Shown piece after piece: positions 42,988-55,821 of a stretch of DNA of 64,000 nt. Position 1 is the first letter of the stretch. Each line of letters opens with the position of its first letter. The notes beneath the pieces were generated by a model, which saw only the letters and a program-made list of their open reading frames with translations, was not told the origin of the DNA and did not search any database. The position numbers were made by a program, and so were the translations under genes. Source of the DNA: Henckelia pumila (lineage: Eukaryota; Streptophyta; Magnoliopsida; Lamiales; Gesneriaceae); contig NC_133123.1 in NCBI RefSeq assembly GCF_033568475.1, forward strand, positions 152,783,753 to 152,847,752. The letters run 5' to 3'.

Positions 42988-45900
42988 ATGGCTGACGAGA
43001 GTCACGGTAGTGTTGGCCAGGGAGGTGGTCATCATCATCGTCACCATCGCCATCAGGATGATCGACATCGTCCTCATGAGGGTAGACGTCGTTACTCTAT
43101 TAATAAGTTCATGCAAGTAGGACCGAAACCCTTGTTGGGAGGTGAGAATCCTGAACAGGCAAGAGGTTGGATGTCTAAACTCAAAAGTGCATTTCGAGCT
43201 TTCGATTGCACTGAGGAGCAGAAACTGGAAGTTCTAGAATTTGTTCTAGAGGATCGAGCATGCTTATGGTGGGATGCCAAGGCTACTCAGGCACGTACTG
43301 AGAGAGGACAGGTGACTTGGGGGGATTTCTGTCAGCAGTTTCAGAAACTGTATTTTCCTCCAGCTATTCGTCAGACACGATCTATGGAGTTGCTGACTCT
43401 GAGGCAAGGATCAATGACTATTGATCAATATCAGCAACGATTTCTTGATCTGCTACCTTTTAGTCCTCATATCAATGACAGTGATGCGTCCAAGTATGAT
43501 ATCTTTCTGCAAGGTCTGAATCAAGATATCTACTCACAAGTTGTCGTATGTGATAATCCGACATCTTATGAGACTTTGGTGAACCGTTGCCGTCAAGTGG
43601 AGAACAGCAATAGGCGGGCACTGTTGATAATGCCAGGACAGCCTAGTGGATCTCTTGGGCCTAGGGCTCAATCTGTTGTGCAATCTGGACCTATGTCTTC
43701 TTCTATTACTACTACTTCGTCTGGTTCTCGTGGTTCACAAGGTACTTTTCATTTCGGGAAGAAGAAGAAGAAAGAGGAATTTTGCAGCCACTGTGGTGGG
43801 AAGCATCCTGCGGCTTCGTGTCGGAAGGCTACTGGTGCTTGTTATATTTGTGGTGAGCAGGGACATCTGCAGAGAGATTGTCCTCAGCGTATGAGTTCTG
43901 CTAGTAGATCGGGATCACAGGTTGGATCTCAGGCTTCTACTTTTCCACGTCAGCAGCCAGCACCACAGAGTTCTTCTAGTTACCGTCCATAGACTCAAGG
44001 TCAGGTATTTGCTCTGTCTCAGGAGCAGGCTACGAAGGGAAGCGATCGCATGTTGGCAGGTACCTTTCTGTTATGTGGTATTCCTGCATTTGTCTTAATT
44101 GATACTGGAGCATTGCATTCCTTTATTTCTAGTAGTTTTGTTAAGAGACATAGATTATCTTATGTATCATTAGATATGGATTTAGTTGTATCTACTCCGC
44201 TGGAGCAGGAGGTAGTAACTAAGCGTCTAGTGATGGGTTGCCTTCTAGAGTTTGAGGGTAATGTGTTATCGGCTAATCTGATGATATTAGCGATGACAGA
44301 TTTTGATTGTATTTTGGGAATAGATATGCTGACTTTGCATCATGCTACTGTGGATTGTTATCAGCGTCTGGTACAGTTTCATCCGGATGAGGGTGATAGC
44401 TGGTACTTTTATGGTGAGGGTGCGCGACCTCCGATGCCACTTATATCGGCTCTGAAGGCATGTCATGTCTTGGAGTCAGGTGGGGAGGGCTACCTCATTT
44501 ATGCAGTTGATATGTCCATGAGTAGTCCGGGTATCGATCAGCTACCGGTTGTCAGCGAGTTTTCTGATGTATTCCCTGATGAGATTCCTGGTTTTCCTTC
44601 GGTTCGAGAGGTTGAATTTGGTATTGATCTAGTACCAGGAACTACGCCTATATCCCAAGCACCTTATCGTCTAGCACCATCAGAGATGAGGGAATTGAAA
44701 CAGCAGTTGCAGGATCTGCTTGATAAGGGATATATTCGTCCGAGTGTTTCTCCGTGGGGAGCACCTGTTTTGTTTGTCAAGAAGAAGGATGGATCGATGC
44801 GATTATGTATTGATTACATGCAGCTGAATCGTGTCACCATCAAGAATAAGTATCCTTTGCCACGAATTGATGATTTGTTCGATCAATTACAGGGTACTTC
44901 TGTTTACTCCAAGATAGATATGAGATCGGGATACCACCAGATGCGGGTACGAGACTCAGATATTTCTGCGACTGCTTTCAGAACCAGATACGGGCATTAT
45001 GAATTTCTGGTGATGCCATTCGGTTTGACGAATGCACCGACAGTCTTTATGAATCTGATGAATCAGGTATTTCGAGAATATCTGGATAGATTTGTCATTG
45101 TCTTCATTGATGATATTCTTGTCTATTCTCATGACAAGGATGAGCATGCACAACATCTGAGGATTGTGTTGCAGACGTTACGAGATAAGCAGCTGTATGC
45201 GAAATTGAGCAAGTGTGAATTCTGGCTTGATCGGGTAGTGTTTCTCGGTCATGTGATTTCTAGTGAAGGAATATCTGTTGATCCTAGTAAGATAGAGGCA
45301 GTGTTGAACTGGTCTCGTCCGACGACGGTTGCTGAGATTCGAAGTTTCTTGGGTCTAGCAGGTTATTACCGTCGGTTCATCGAGAATTTTGCACAGTTGG
45401 CCAGGCCTTTGACTCAGCTTACTCGGAAATATGTTTCCTTCATATGGTACTCGGATTGTGAGGAGTCATTTCACGAGCTGCGTAGACGTCTTACTACTGC
45501 ACCTGTGTTAGCTCTACCTTCTGGATCGAGAGGTTATGTTGTCTACACTGATGCCTCTGGTCAGGGGTTAGGATGTGTTCTGACACAGCATGGACATGTT
45601 ATTGCCTATGCTTCTCGATAGTTGAAGACACATGAGAATAATTATCCAGTACATGATCTCGATTTAGCCGCCATTGTATTTGCTCTCAAGATTTGGAGAC
45701 ATTATCTTTATGGTGATAAATTTGAGATATTCATGGATCACAAGAGTTTGATGTATTTATTCACTCAGGCAGAGTTGAATATGCGACAGAGACGCTGGAT
45801 GGATCTTCTGAAGGATTATGATTGCGAAATCAAATATCATCCAGGTTCTGCTAATCTTACTGCTGATGCCTTGAGTCGGCAGGTGAGATTTTCTGCACTT

Positions 45901-46076
45901 CAGACTAGTGAAGTATCTCATATGATTCAAGAGTGCTGTTCATTGAGTTTTACGCTCAAGCACAAGAAAGGGAGAAATGAGATTCGATTGTATACTATTC
46001 TATCTGAGCCAACATTGTATTCTCGGATCAGAGATGCTCAGATATCTGATGTTAAAACTCAGCGTGTGGCACGTCT
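42988..46076 (+). pseudogene. Gag-pol of gypsy element A, with stops and truncated
   Basis: One frame runs from MADESHGS at 42988 and is broken by two in-frame TAG codons (43990-43992 and 45619-45621), both in places where CAG (Gln) would restore the family pattern. Gag has the capsid-like region (WWDAKATQ) and two zinc knuckles (CSHCGGKHPAASC, CYICGEQGHLQRDC). Protease has [10 protein letters not shown]. Reverse transcriptase has [30 protein letters not shown], and the catalytic FIDDILVYS. RNase H has [10 protein letters not shown] and DHKSLMYLF, ending near ALSRQ. The copia B LTR begins at 46077, before integrase. The order protease-RT-RNase H identifies Ty3/gypsy; a chromodomain cannot be checked here. 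The 43990 stop could also be a natural gag/pol readthrough signal, but the second stop argues for decay. Confidence 0.9.
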
Positions 46077-47919
46077 TGAAAGAGTTGATGCCCCGTTAGC
46101 CAACTTGTGGCTAAGGGCTTTGAGAGTCTCTTTTTGTAAACAATCTTTGTTTAATATAATATACGTTATTTAAATGGCATTCACTTTATCTTATTATTAT
46201 ATAATGATATACTATTGCTATTTTGATAAAGACCTTGAATATACTAAAGTAAGATGAGATAGTGAATATAGAGAGATCACTGTCATGAAACACATCTTAT
46301 GTTCACTGTATATTCTAAACAGTTCCTAGTCAATTGAGCCGTCCACAAATAAGGATAAGGATCGCTCGAGATTGAGACTAGCATTTTCGATGCCGAGTAC
46401 CATGTTTCATTGGTATGGAACATAGAGATGTTCAAAGCATGCAAATGGATATTCATATGATGAATGATCGAACTACCCTATTCGGACTTTCCAAGTGGTT
46501 ATCACTTATCGAGTGGATATAGTCCGCGGTTTTGGTTGTACACCATTAGTCCTTATTACTTGAAACATCATTGAGACTCTATATGCTAGTACTGTGCTTT
46601 GACTCGTTTACCGACTCTATTAGGGTCATCAAGTGTCGGGATTGGGTAGAGTTACGACACATATAAGAGTCGATGCTTTGTTGTCAAGGATTCACTGCAT
46701 ACTTGCGAGTGTGGATATCCTATGCAATCTGAGGAGATATTAGTGTGACGAATCTCTGGCCAGAGTACATGATGTGTTTTAGGTTACTTGGTTTCCTAGT
46801 AGCACATGCGATGTCACTATTTGATCTTCAAGATGCATTGCATAGTTATCGAATCTCGAACGACTCTCGTTGTACCAATGGTTGTTGATTCGATCGGGAT
46901 ATATGGATGAAAGGACCGTACTGTATGCTAACCAAAATCTACTGGTTCTTGCAGGCACTATCAGTGATACCTAGGGAGTCATGGGCGATGTTTCTAGACG
47001 CTCTCACCATGATTCGATGGGCAAGTCGGAAATTGTTGTTCCGAGTCACAAGGAGTTGTGAGCCCACGGCTAGCTGTATCCCTGAACCATTGAGGGTCAC
47101 ACAAGTAATGAATTTCTAATCTCCGTTGAGATAATTAAATTTAATGAGTTAAATTTAGTGGATAAAGAAGTAGGACTTCTTATTTAAAAGTAGAGGGAGT
47201 AAGATTTCCTAAAATGACATATTGATGGACATTTTTGGAAACCACTGAATTCGGATTCAGAAAATTTGTCTTGACATTAAAAGATGCAGAAATAGTTTCT
47301 GTGCACATTGGTGAAATTGGTTTATCAATCTGAGTCACGATGAATTTTATATTAATTTCTGAACATGCGGGCTTTGCTTGTTAGGCTTGAACTTATGACT
47401 AATGGGCCCTAAGCTGTTAGCAGCCCACATTATAAATAAGTTATTGCAGTACAGAAATTGACACAACACAAGGCATAAAAATTCGAAACCCTAGAGCTCT
47501 CTCTCTAGAGAATTCGGCCGCCCCCTCCCCTACTGTGTTCGAGAATTTCAGTCTGCAAATTTCGAATTTGCAGTCTGAATTAGCAGATCAAATCTGTTAT
47601 TTATCTTCGTAGAAACTTCTGATAGACTTTCTAGTGCAGTCTATCAGAGGGATTAAACTTCTGTTCGTGGACCTGATTGAAGAAAAGTTCGTTCATCAGT
47701 TCCTGGGATATACAACAAGAGCAGTTTAATCTGTTGGTGTCCATAATCTCGCTTCGAGATTTTAAGGTAAAATTTATATTGTTTAAATTTTATGTTATCA
47801 ATTTTAATCGTAGGAATTTGATACCCATGATATGGAATCATTCCACATAAAATTTTAAAACTTAAGCTGCACCGGGTATCACTTTCTTTTTCGATCCGAA
47901 GAACGACCGTGTTCCAACA
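46077..47919 (+). repeat. 5' LTR of copia element B
   Basis: A 1843-bp LTR starting TGAAAGAGTTGATG and ending GTTCCAACA. The start is fixed by the matching junction at 63291 in the 3' LTR, and the end by the adjacent primer site. A TATA-like ATTATAAATA is at about 47430. Confidence 0.88.
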
Positions 47920-47920
47920 G

Positions 47921-47932
47921 TGGTATCAGAGC
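47921..47932 (+). other. Primer-binding site of element B (initiator tRNA-Met)
   Basis: TGGTATCAGAGC follows the LTR end by one base and is complementary to the 3' end of initiator methionine tRNA. Confidence 0.92.
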
Positions 47933-49650
47933 CAGGTTGTTCTCGGATTTTACGATTAAAATTTATTCGATTGTACCAGCCTCGATTTTTCAGAAAAATA
48001 AAACGAAAATTTTAAATTAAATTCCAGGGCAATCGGGCAGCGATTTGATCGCTGCCCACGGGCAGCGATTGGCTGCCCACCTCCACGTGGGCAGCCCTGT
48101 CCTACATGGAGGCCGAGATGCCCGGGATTGTCCCGGGCAGTCCGGAAATTTTAAAATTTAATTTTTTGATTTTTTAAAATTTTTGAAATTTCAGTTTTTG
48201 GTCCGATTGAAAATTGTTTTTGATTGGTCCATGAGGCATCGGATCAAATTGTTTGAGTCAGAAATTTTAAAAATTGATTTTTGGATAAATTTGAATTTTT
48301 GGAAAATTTATAAATTTTATCCATTAAATTAGATTTTATAAAATTAATAATTTTGGTACAATTGATACTAAAATATGATTTTATGTATAAAATTGGATTT
48401 TATATGTAAAATATGATTTTATGGATAAACTAGATAAAATATGATTTTATATATAAAATAAGATTTTATGTATGAAATATGATTTTATCTATTTATATTT
48501 ATTGTCATTGCATGATATCCAATAAATTAATTTTTGAATTAAATATTATTGGATAAGGATGATCGATTGCCATGATCAATATTATAGGTGTATGTTAGGT
48601 TGTTTACATTTGGTTTTAATTATTGTTGTTGGATTTATTAATGAGCCTAGTTTATGGCCCAATATGAATTGTCATATGTAATAAAAGTGGGCCTGGTTTA
48701 TGGCCTGTTCCCACCCCTTAAATATGTATCCCCTGCTTGTCATCGAAATTTATTGTAAATTTTAGACTTAGTGGGAGATGAAGATTTGAAGACAAAGGTG
48801 GGCCCAGCAGACAATAAAGACCGAAGAAATGTAAATTGGAAGCTCAATATAATAGGATTGCATTGCATACTTGCATATTACCTAGGATTGGACTTAGACT
48901 CGTGATTGGAAACCACGGGTCGATTAGTAATGGAATCGATCATCCTAAAATAATATATGATATTATTGTTGTATGTATGTTTAGACTAAATTGTATGAAT
49001 CCCGTAAGCATACAAATTTTGAATGATGAGACAAATTTTTTAAAAAATAAAAATCCCTAATTTTAAATATGATTTAAAATTGATATCAAGATATACAAAA
49101 GGGAATTTAAATATTGTTTAAATATTCCTACCTTCCATCAACGATCAATGTATGAGATGCTACCTGCGGATACGATCCGGCTCATATTATTGGGGGGGCC
49201 CGTTCGTCGGAAAGCTGTACATTGGATCGACACATGTTGTAAATTGGGTGGAACTCCCATGGGATTGGCTCATATTATTGGGGATCCACATGGCGACCGT
49301 CCATCACAACTTAATATTGATGGGTCATCTTGACATGTCAAAATAAACGACGTCATATTATTGGGCCCTTACTGGACATGAGGTAAATAACATGGGGATT
49401 GTTTTGGAAACAATTGGGCTCTATCTTTTGAAGAGCATGGTTGGCTGATATTATTCGGGACCATGTTTTGTCAATTGGGCTCCATGTTCCCACTAAAAAA
49501 AATAATTCTCTCGTTTTCACTAGAGGGTGGTGGAATCGTTAAAATAGTGGGAGTGTAATTCATAAAATTAAACTCGCCTTATTTTATGTCTTAGTAAATT
49601 AATTAAACAATCACTGATTATTGTCTGTTTCTTTTCAGTATTTCATTAAG
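47933..49650 (+). other. Leader region of copia element B
   Basis: About 1.7 kb of non-coding leader between the primer site and gag. It contains a GC-rich hairpin (GGGCAGCGA, five-base loop, TCGCTGCCC at 48035-48057), an AT-rich stretch of GATTTTAT-type repeats (about 48365-48500) and four copies of a TATTATT[GC]GGG motif (near 49187, 49275, 49355 and 49450). No intact ORF was recognised. Confidence 0.6.
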
Positions 49651-50787
49651 ATGAATTCGCGCAATCCACTATTCTCTATTCTCGAACAAAACAAACTGAC
49701 TGGCGCAAACTATACGGAATGATTCCGTAAGTTGAAGATTGTCTTGACCTCGGAGAAGATGTTCTACGTGTTAGAAAAATCTCCTCCGAAGAAAGCACCA
49801 GCTGATATAAGTCCGGAAGAGTTGACCAAACTTGATATATCAAGGCCAAATGCTATATGTAAGCTTCGATGTCTGATGAAATCCAGAGGCAATTTGAGGA
49901 TACCGTGAATGCTGCTGACATTCACGTACAACTCAAGGAACTTTTTGGGGCTCAATCGAGAGCTGAAAGGTTCGCTACTATAAAAGAGTTAATGACGTGT
50001 CGCATGCGTGAAGGGACTTCGGTCCGTGATCATGGGGTACGCGTGATTTGGCTCATTCAGAAGTTGGTAACGCTTGAATTGGTATTGGAGCATGAACTCA
50101 ATGTGGACTTATTACTTCTCTCTCTTCCTTCATCGTTTGACGATTTTGTGGTGAATTTCAATATGAACAAGATAGAGGCCTCCTTTGAAGAGATGATCAA
50201 TATGCTTGTAACTTATGAAGCCACATTAAAGAAGGATAAACCGGTTCTCTTGGTGGGCTCCTCTTCTTCTGCTAAGAAGGGGCCCAGTACAAAGGGTAAG
50301 AAACGTTCTGCCTCATCCAAGAAAACCGAACCCGAGAAGAAAAACAAGACAAAGGCTTCAAACGTGGAAAAATCCAAGGATGTTTGCCATCACTGCAAGA
50401 AACCCGGTCATTGGAAACGTAACTGCAAGGAATATCTCGAGCAGTTGCGAACTGCGAATGGTATGTTTTATATTGAAATAAATGTTTCAATTAATATTAC
50501 TTCTTGGGTATTGGATACCGGATGTGGATCTCACATTTGCAATGATTTGCAGGTGATGACAAGAAGTCGCAAGCTTAGGATGGGTGAGACCCAGCTGAGG
50601 CTCGAAAATGGTTCTCGAGTTGAAGCCAAAGCTGTGGGAGACATTTGTTTAATTTTGCAGAATGATTTTAAGTTATTTTTTAGAGATATTTTATATGTGC
50701 CAGATTTGGTTAAAAACATTATTTCTATTTTTATGCTTGATAGAGATGGTTTTTCTTGCAATTTTGTGAATGGAATTTGCAATATTT
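49651..50787 (+). pseudogene. Copia B gag and protease, degraded
   Basis: The gag starts with ATG at 49651 (MNSRNPLFSILEQNKLTG). It meets an in-frame TGA at 49720-49722 where TGG (Trp) is expected, and a frameshift near 49850-49870 before the MSDEIQRQFED segment. The rest is open: the Retrotran_gag_2/UBN2-type region (LSLPSSFDDFV), a zinc knuckle (CHHCKKPGHWKRNC) and the protease active site WVLDTGCGSHIC. The frame ends at the element D insertion, and excision of D restores continuity into 60515. This copy cannot make a normal polyprotein. Confidence 0.9.
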
Positions 50788-52166
50788 TGTAGTGACCCGT
50801 ATCCGTGATTAATGATTAATGAGTAATTAATCATGTAACCATGTTTGGGTTAAGTAAAACATGATTAAGGAAATTCTAGGAGGATTAACGGAGCCCAAAA
50901 ATGGATCCAGGACACTCGAAATCGGTTTAGAGGGTTCCAAGACTCGAGTGGGATCGGAATGTCCAATCATGAACGGAGCTTCCGATGGCTGTCGGTGATA
51001 GGTGTGTGGTTGCATGTGGACCGAATTGACACGTGGCAAACGGAGCGTCCGATCGGGGAACGGAGCTTCCAATCTGCCGGAACGGAACGTCCGATCGAGG
51101 AACGGAGCTTTCAATCGACGTCTATAAATATAGGGTCCGAGCTCCTCATTTCTTGCCAATTTCGAATTCCTCTCCTTCGCCCTAGTAGCTCTATTTTGGG
51201 CTTTGGGTACTCTTATTTTAGAGTTGGAGTAGGAAATATACTTTAGTATAGTCAGACAGTGTCTGACATAGTAGCGGGGCAGTGCTCGTGTAGCGGAGCA
51301 GTGCTCGAAGCTGTGGAGCTGCAGCAGGGGTGTGCCCTAGTTGCGGGATAGTCGCCATCAGTGGGCTGATGACGGACGCAGGTATAGCTATGGTCTCCTT
51401 AAATTATTTAGGAGTATGCAATAGCTTAGTTAAGGCTTTTAGAGCTTATTGAATGATGCATGGATATTTGCATTGTAGAGTTGATGATAGACTTGGAACC
51501 TAGAGTGGGACTGCTAGGATTTGCCTGTAGTAAGGTACGTAAGTACTGACTGAGATGGCCAGCATGATATATATTATATGTGTTGCATGAGTATGTGCTA
51601 TGTGTTTACCATGTTTTACGGCTTTAGCACATGCATATGTTTTTACAGAGACTGCATCGGGTATGATGTGAGTCATGACAGTTTCCATCAGTCGAGGCGA
51701 TTCTTCCTGAGGATTCGTGTCTTGGGAATATACGAGTACCACGCGGAGTCGCTCTCTAGCCCGGTACTGTGTATTCCAGGCGCCCAGAGAAAGTGATTTA
51801 ACCCTGATTTTAAAGTCATTTATGTGTTGCATATATTATATATATCATTGCTTTCGTATTGAGCTTAGAGCTCACGTCCAGTGTTTCTGTATGTCTGGAC
51901 ACCCCATTCGACGGGGCAGTTATAGGTGCATGGTTGGGCACCAGGAGCTTGGAGTAGCCAGTGACCAGTGAAGACAACAGGATTTAGCTGTAGGTTTTGC
52001 CTTTAGGGTTATTTATTTCGATTGGGTTGTATAAATCGAATTTATTTATCCGGTTGTATTCTGCCGGTCTGTTTTAATTTAAGTCTTCCGCAGCGATTTA
52101 TTTAATGCATGTTTAATTATGCTCCTAAACTCTGATTAGGTAGTGGATCCGGTTTGGGTCGCTACA
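50788..52166 (+). repeat. 5' LTR of element D
   Basis: 1379 bp, from TGTAGTGACCCG to GGTCGCTACA. A TATA box (CTATAAATATAG) is at about 51122-51132. Upstream of it are several GGA[GA]C[GT]TCCGATC-like units, fewer than in the 3' LTR. Confidence 0.95.
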
Positions 52167-52171
52167 TTTAT

Positions 52172-52183
52172 TGGTATCAGAGC
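52172..52183 (+). other. Primer-binding site of element D (initiator tRNA-Met)
   Basis: TGGTATCAGAGC lies five bases after the end of the 5' LTR. Confidence 0.92.
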
Positions 52184-52798
52184 ATATACATGCAAGAGAC
52201 TTGGGATATAGTACTGAGACTTTGGATTATCCTTGTAGGATTGGTGAGACCTAAGGATTATTTGGTTCTTCATTGCCAAGGTTTGCGGCATAAGTCTTCG
52301 CTATAAGGAAGGCAACAGTGATGAGAACACCGGTAGTAGCATGAATATGTTGACTACAGTTCATCATTTGATGCATTGGGATGCTGATCGAAGAACATAT
52401 GGCTTCCAGCAGGAAAAGACTGGGAGAGAAGAAAGAGAATATCACGTCAGATATCTCTGAGGGCTTTTTGGAACGAATGGTGTGTAATAACCCATGTGGT
52501 TCCAGTCCGAAGAGATTCTCCACTCGTAGTTGGAGAGATTATCATGTAGAACATGGTTTTGCCGGTGTGCGTGTATCGATGCTTTTGGTACGCGTACGGG
52601 AAATTTCATGTTCAAAAGCATGATTTAGTTACAAGAAGAAAGCTGACGGTAGATCGTGAGCATAAGAGGTCGATTGACATGCACTGACGCAGAGCATAGC
52701 TGGTTAGCTAACACGTGTCATTTCTCCGGAGTTCTTTGCGGGAGGACATGTAGAGAGACTTGGACGGGAGTATGCTTGTATCGATGCGTGTGTCAATT
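52184..52798 (+). other. Internal region of element D, left part
   Basis: Non-coding DNA between the primer site and the nested solo LTR F. Short open frames on both strands lack gag or other recognisable motifs. Confidence 0.7.
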
Positions 52799-52803
52799 AG
52801 AAG

Positions 52804-55800
52804 TGTAACACCAAGAACTTTTAAAATTTGAATATCATGCCTAAAAATTATTTTCAGTATTTATATTTTTAATTTCTTGAAGTTAATTGTTTAAGTTTCA
52901 GTTAAAGATAACATTGCTTGACTTATTTGAATTAAATGCCTTGAATTGTTTAGTTAGTGAGTTTCTATCCCGGCAGGCGACGATGGTGGGCTTCGGTGGT
53001 CTATTTTCAAGACTTTTGTTTTTAAGATTTTAAGTTAGAGGAAAAAGGGGATTTTGGCCAAAAATGTGAATTTTGAACTTTTAAGGGGTCAAAAAGCAAT
53101 TTTATCATTTTCTTGGATTATTTCCTAAACTTTTCATAAAATAGGATTTTATTAAATCCGGGCTAGTGTAATTTCAATTAAAATGTTGAGAGTTGAAATT
53201 TTAAACTTAGAAGTTTTAAAGGTGCAAAAGTTTTGAGGTAAAGGCTTGTAATAGTACAAGTAGCACTTTTACAAGTACAATAGCAACTTTAAAACACTAC
53301 ACACAATACACTCTCCTTTTATTTTCCCTCTAAAATGCACACTACAACCTAAATCTAAACCCTAGCCCCATTCTAACCCTAAGTAGCCGCCACCTTCCCC
53401 TTTGAGTTTCCTTAGGGCCGACTCCTTCCTCTACCTCCAGCCGCCGCCCAGCCGCCGTCCACCGCCGCCTCCAGCTGCCGGAGAAGCTTCACAATAAGCT
53501 TAGCTTGGTGCTTGGCTTGTGTCCAGCCCTCTCCTCTCCTTTTGTTTTCGATTTTTGTTGGTAAAAAGTTGAAGGCAAGTATAAATTGTTCTTGGGCTTT
53601 CATTCAAGCAATATCTATCCCCACCCTTAAGTTTCTTTTGCAAAATTTCAAAATGCATGATGTATATGTATGTAGGGTTCGGTTTTTGCATGATTTAGTG
53701 GAGGTAGGGCTGTTTTTTTTTAAGTATTGCATTTGAGTTGTGTTTATGTGATTAAATGATGAATTTAGAAGCTATGACATGGATTTTTATGATTGGGTTT
53801 GCATAATTTCGAAAATTCAGAAGTGAGGTGCCCTAAATTTTTAAGTTTTGCATGTGTAAGGGCTGGAATTGAATTGATGTTGAGGCATTTAATTGATTTG
53901 CATGAGTCTTGATTGATTACCCAATATTTTGAGGCTTTTGATGCTTAAAATTTGAAGTTTTCGAAATGTGAGGTGAAAGTGTGGTTGGGTGTTGTCCAAG
54001 TGCTTGGGAAAAGTCCTAAGTGATGTTATTTGAGGTGTGTTGATGTTTGGTATGGAGAAAAGTTGAAGAAAGAGGGTTATGGGGTTGAATTTTTTTGAGT
54101 TAGAGGTAAGTTGGGTATTGTTGAGTGTGCAGGGCAGTACTGTTCACGGGGCAGGGCAGGTCTTGGCTGAGGTCTGGGCAGGGTTAGGGATGTACCATAG
54201 TAAAGTTCATGATGTTGTGGTCGTGTCGGTATAAAATGGGCTTATTTCGGATAAGTTTGGACCAAGTTATGAGTCTTTTAAGTTGGAGGTGTAGGTGCAG
54301 ATTTTTCTTTGTAAAAAGGGGCTGTCCAATTTTCTTGTCTTGTAAATTAGCTCATTTGATCATTTGATGTTACCACCTATTCCTAGGGGTAATTTTAAGT
54401 GTTTGTTAAGTGTCGGTTCAAGCGGGATGGATTTTGGTTAAGGCATGACAAAGTTTAGGGTCTTACGGTTCTCTTGCTCGGGCTACGTCAAGTTTGAGGG
54501 AAATTGTTGAGTGAAGTGTTTCTTTTATCTTAGGGGCAGCCACTCATCCACCTTACACCCACATTTTTGAGTTGAGTCTCATGTCTTAAAGGTTGCCTAT
54601 TCGTGTGCATATGACATGTTCTTGAGTTTCATAAAGTGAAAGGAAGTTTTCTTGTTTTGCATGCTATAAAGAGGGGTGAGTCGAGTCTTAATGAATGAAA
54701 AGGAAAAAAAAGTAAATGTTTTTGAATGAAGTGATTTGTTTGTGACAAAGAGGGGTGTTGTTAGGCCGGGGGATGCCTCGGTCTACTCACCAAGAGGTTA
54801 TAGAGGTTTAGGTAGGGAGCAAGAGACATCTTGTTTATCCTTGCCACAGAGGGCAATGTGGGATCGGGAGTAATCTCGGTCTCCTTGCCACAGAGGGGCA
54901 ATGTGGGATCGGGAGTTATCTCGGTCTCCTTGCCACAGAGGGGTTAAGTTCGTCGGGAGAAATCTCGTCGTCTTGCCGGCATAGTGCACTGCAGCCATGA
55001 TCATGATCAAAACAGAGGGTCACAAATCAAGGAACTGATTTCTATGAGGAAAAAGAAAAAGGAAAAGGAAAAGAAAAGTTTAAAAGTTAAAGTTTCATTA
55101 TTTCAGTTGACTCGTCTTACGTTGATGTCAGTCAGTCATGCATGAGGTTAAGTAAAGTATGAGGTTGATGTTAAGAAAGTTGAAATTCTTTTATAGCGTG
55201 AGTTCATCAGTGCATGTTTTCTATACCTTCTAGTTTCATGCATATTACAGTTAAAGTTGAGCTATTGCATCACGTATTTTAAACCCTTGTTATTACACTG
55301 TTTATACTTGTTGAGTCTTTAGACTCACTATGCTTGAATGTTTGCAGGTGAGGAGACTGTTGTTGAGATGGAGGGGCATGATCTACTGGGATGAGGCCAT
55401 CGGCAGTGCAAGGCCCAGTGACCGTTGCTTCTTTATGTTTACGTTTTTTCGCACATTACTCTGTTATGTAATAATGAAGAGTTATTTGAGTACTTTCAGT
55501 ATTTATAGCCAGGATGTGCATTCCCTGTGCTACAGTTGATGAATTTGTAGTATGTCTACACCTATGCATGTTTATGATTATTGCGAACTTTTAAATGCCT
55601 TAGTTTACTTTATGCTGTAACCGGGAGGTGGTTACTAGGATTGCATGTTTATGATTAGCGCACTTGAGTTTTTAAGTCAGTTTTTCTTTCCTTATTTGAA
55701 TTGTTGACTGGGTTAAGATGGCTTGTTTGCTTTGCAAACAAGTCATGGCAAAATTTTTTAAAAATCCGCAAACTTTCATTTAAATTATTTTTAGTCTAGT

Positions 55801-55816
55801 AGTTAGGGTCGTTTCA
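52804..55816 (+). mobile_element. Element F: solo LTR (3.0 kb) nested in element D
   Basis: The unit starts TGTAACACC and ends GTCGTTTCA, with the exact 5-bp duplication AGAAG on both sides (52799-52803 and 55817-55821). No primer site, internal DNA or second LTR is present, so it is a solo LTR left by LTR-LTR recombination. The TGTAACACC start suggests a plant gypsy family with long LTRs. It carries a CT-rich stretch and CCG-repeat stretch near 53310-53470, perhaps its leader, and a short tandem array near 54838-54980. Confidence 0.92.
54838..54980 (+). repeat. Three tandem units of about 45 bp in solo LTR F
   Basis: TTGCCACAGAGGG units start at 54841, 54885 and 54930, each followed by a GATCGGGAG...ATCTCGG segment; the third copy is diverged. 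Confidence 0.9.
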
Positions 55817-55821
55817 AGAAG

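Larger units (their letters stand above)
41366..46076 (+). mobile_element. Element A: Ty3/gypsy retrotransposon, 5' part
   Basis: A complete 5' LTR, primer-binding site, gag, protease, reverse transcriptase and RNase H are present. The element is cut at 46076 by copia element B, so integrase and the 3' LTR should lie beyond the window. It interrupts LTR C. Confidence 0.92.

Noticed and set aside
43990-43992. Programmed gag/pol readthrough stop in gypsy A
   Set aside because: Possible in principle, but a second similar stop at 45619 inside RNase H makes mutation the simpler reading.
53310-53470. CCG-rich stretch in solo LTR F as a host gene exon
   Set aside because: Short Pro/Ala frames only, and it lies inside an LTR bounded by a target duplication.
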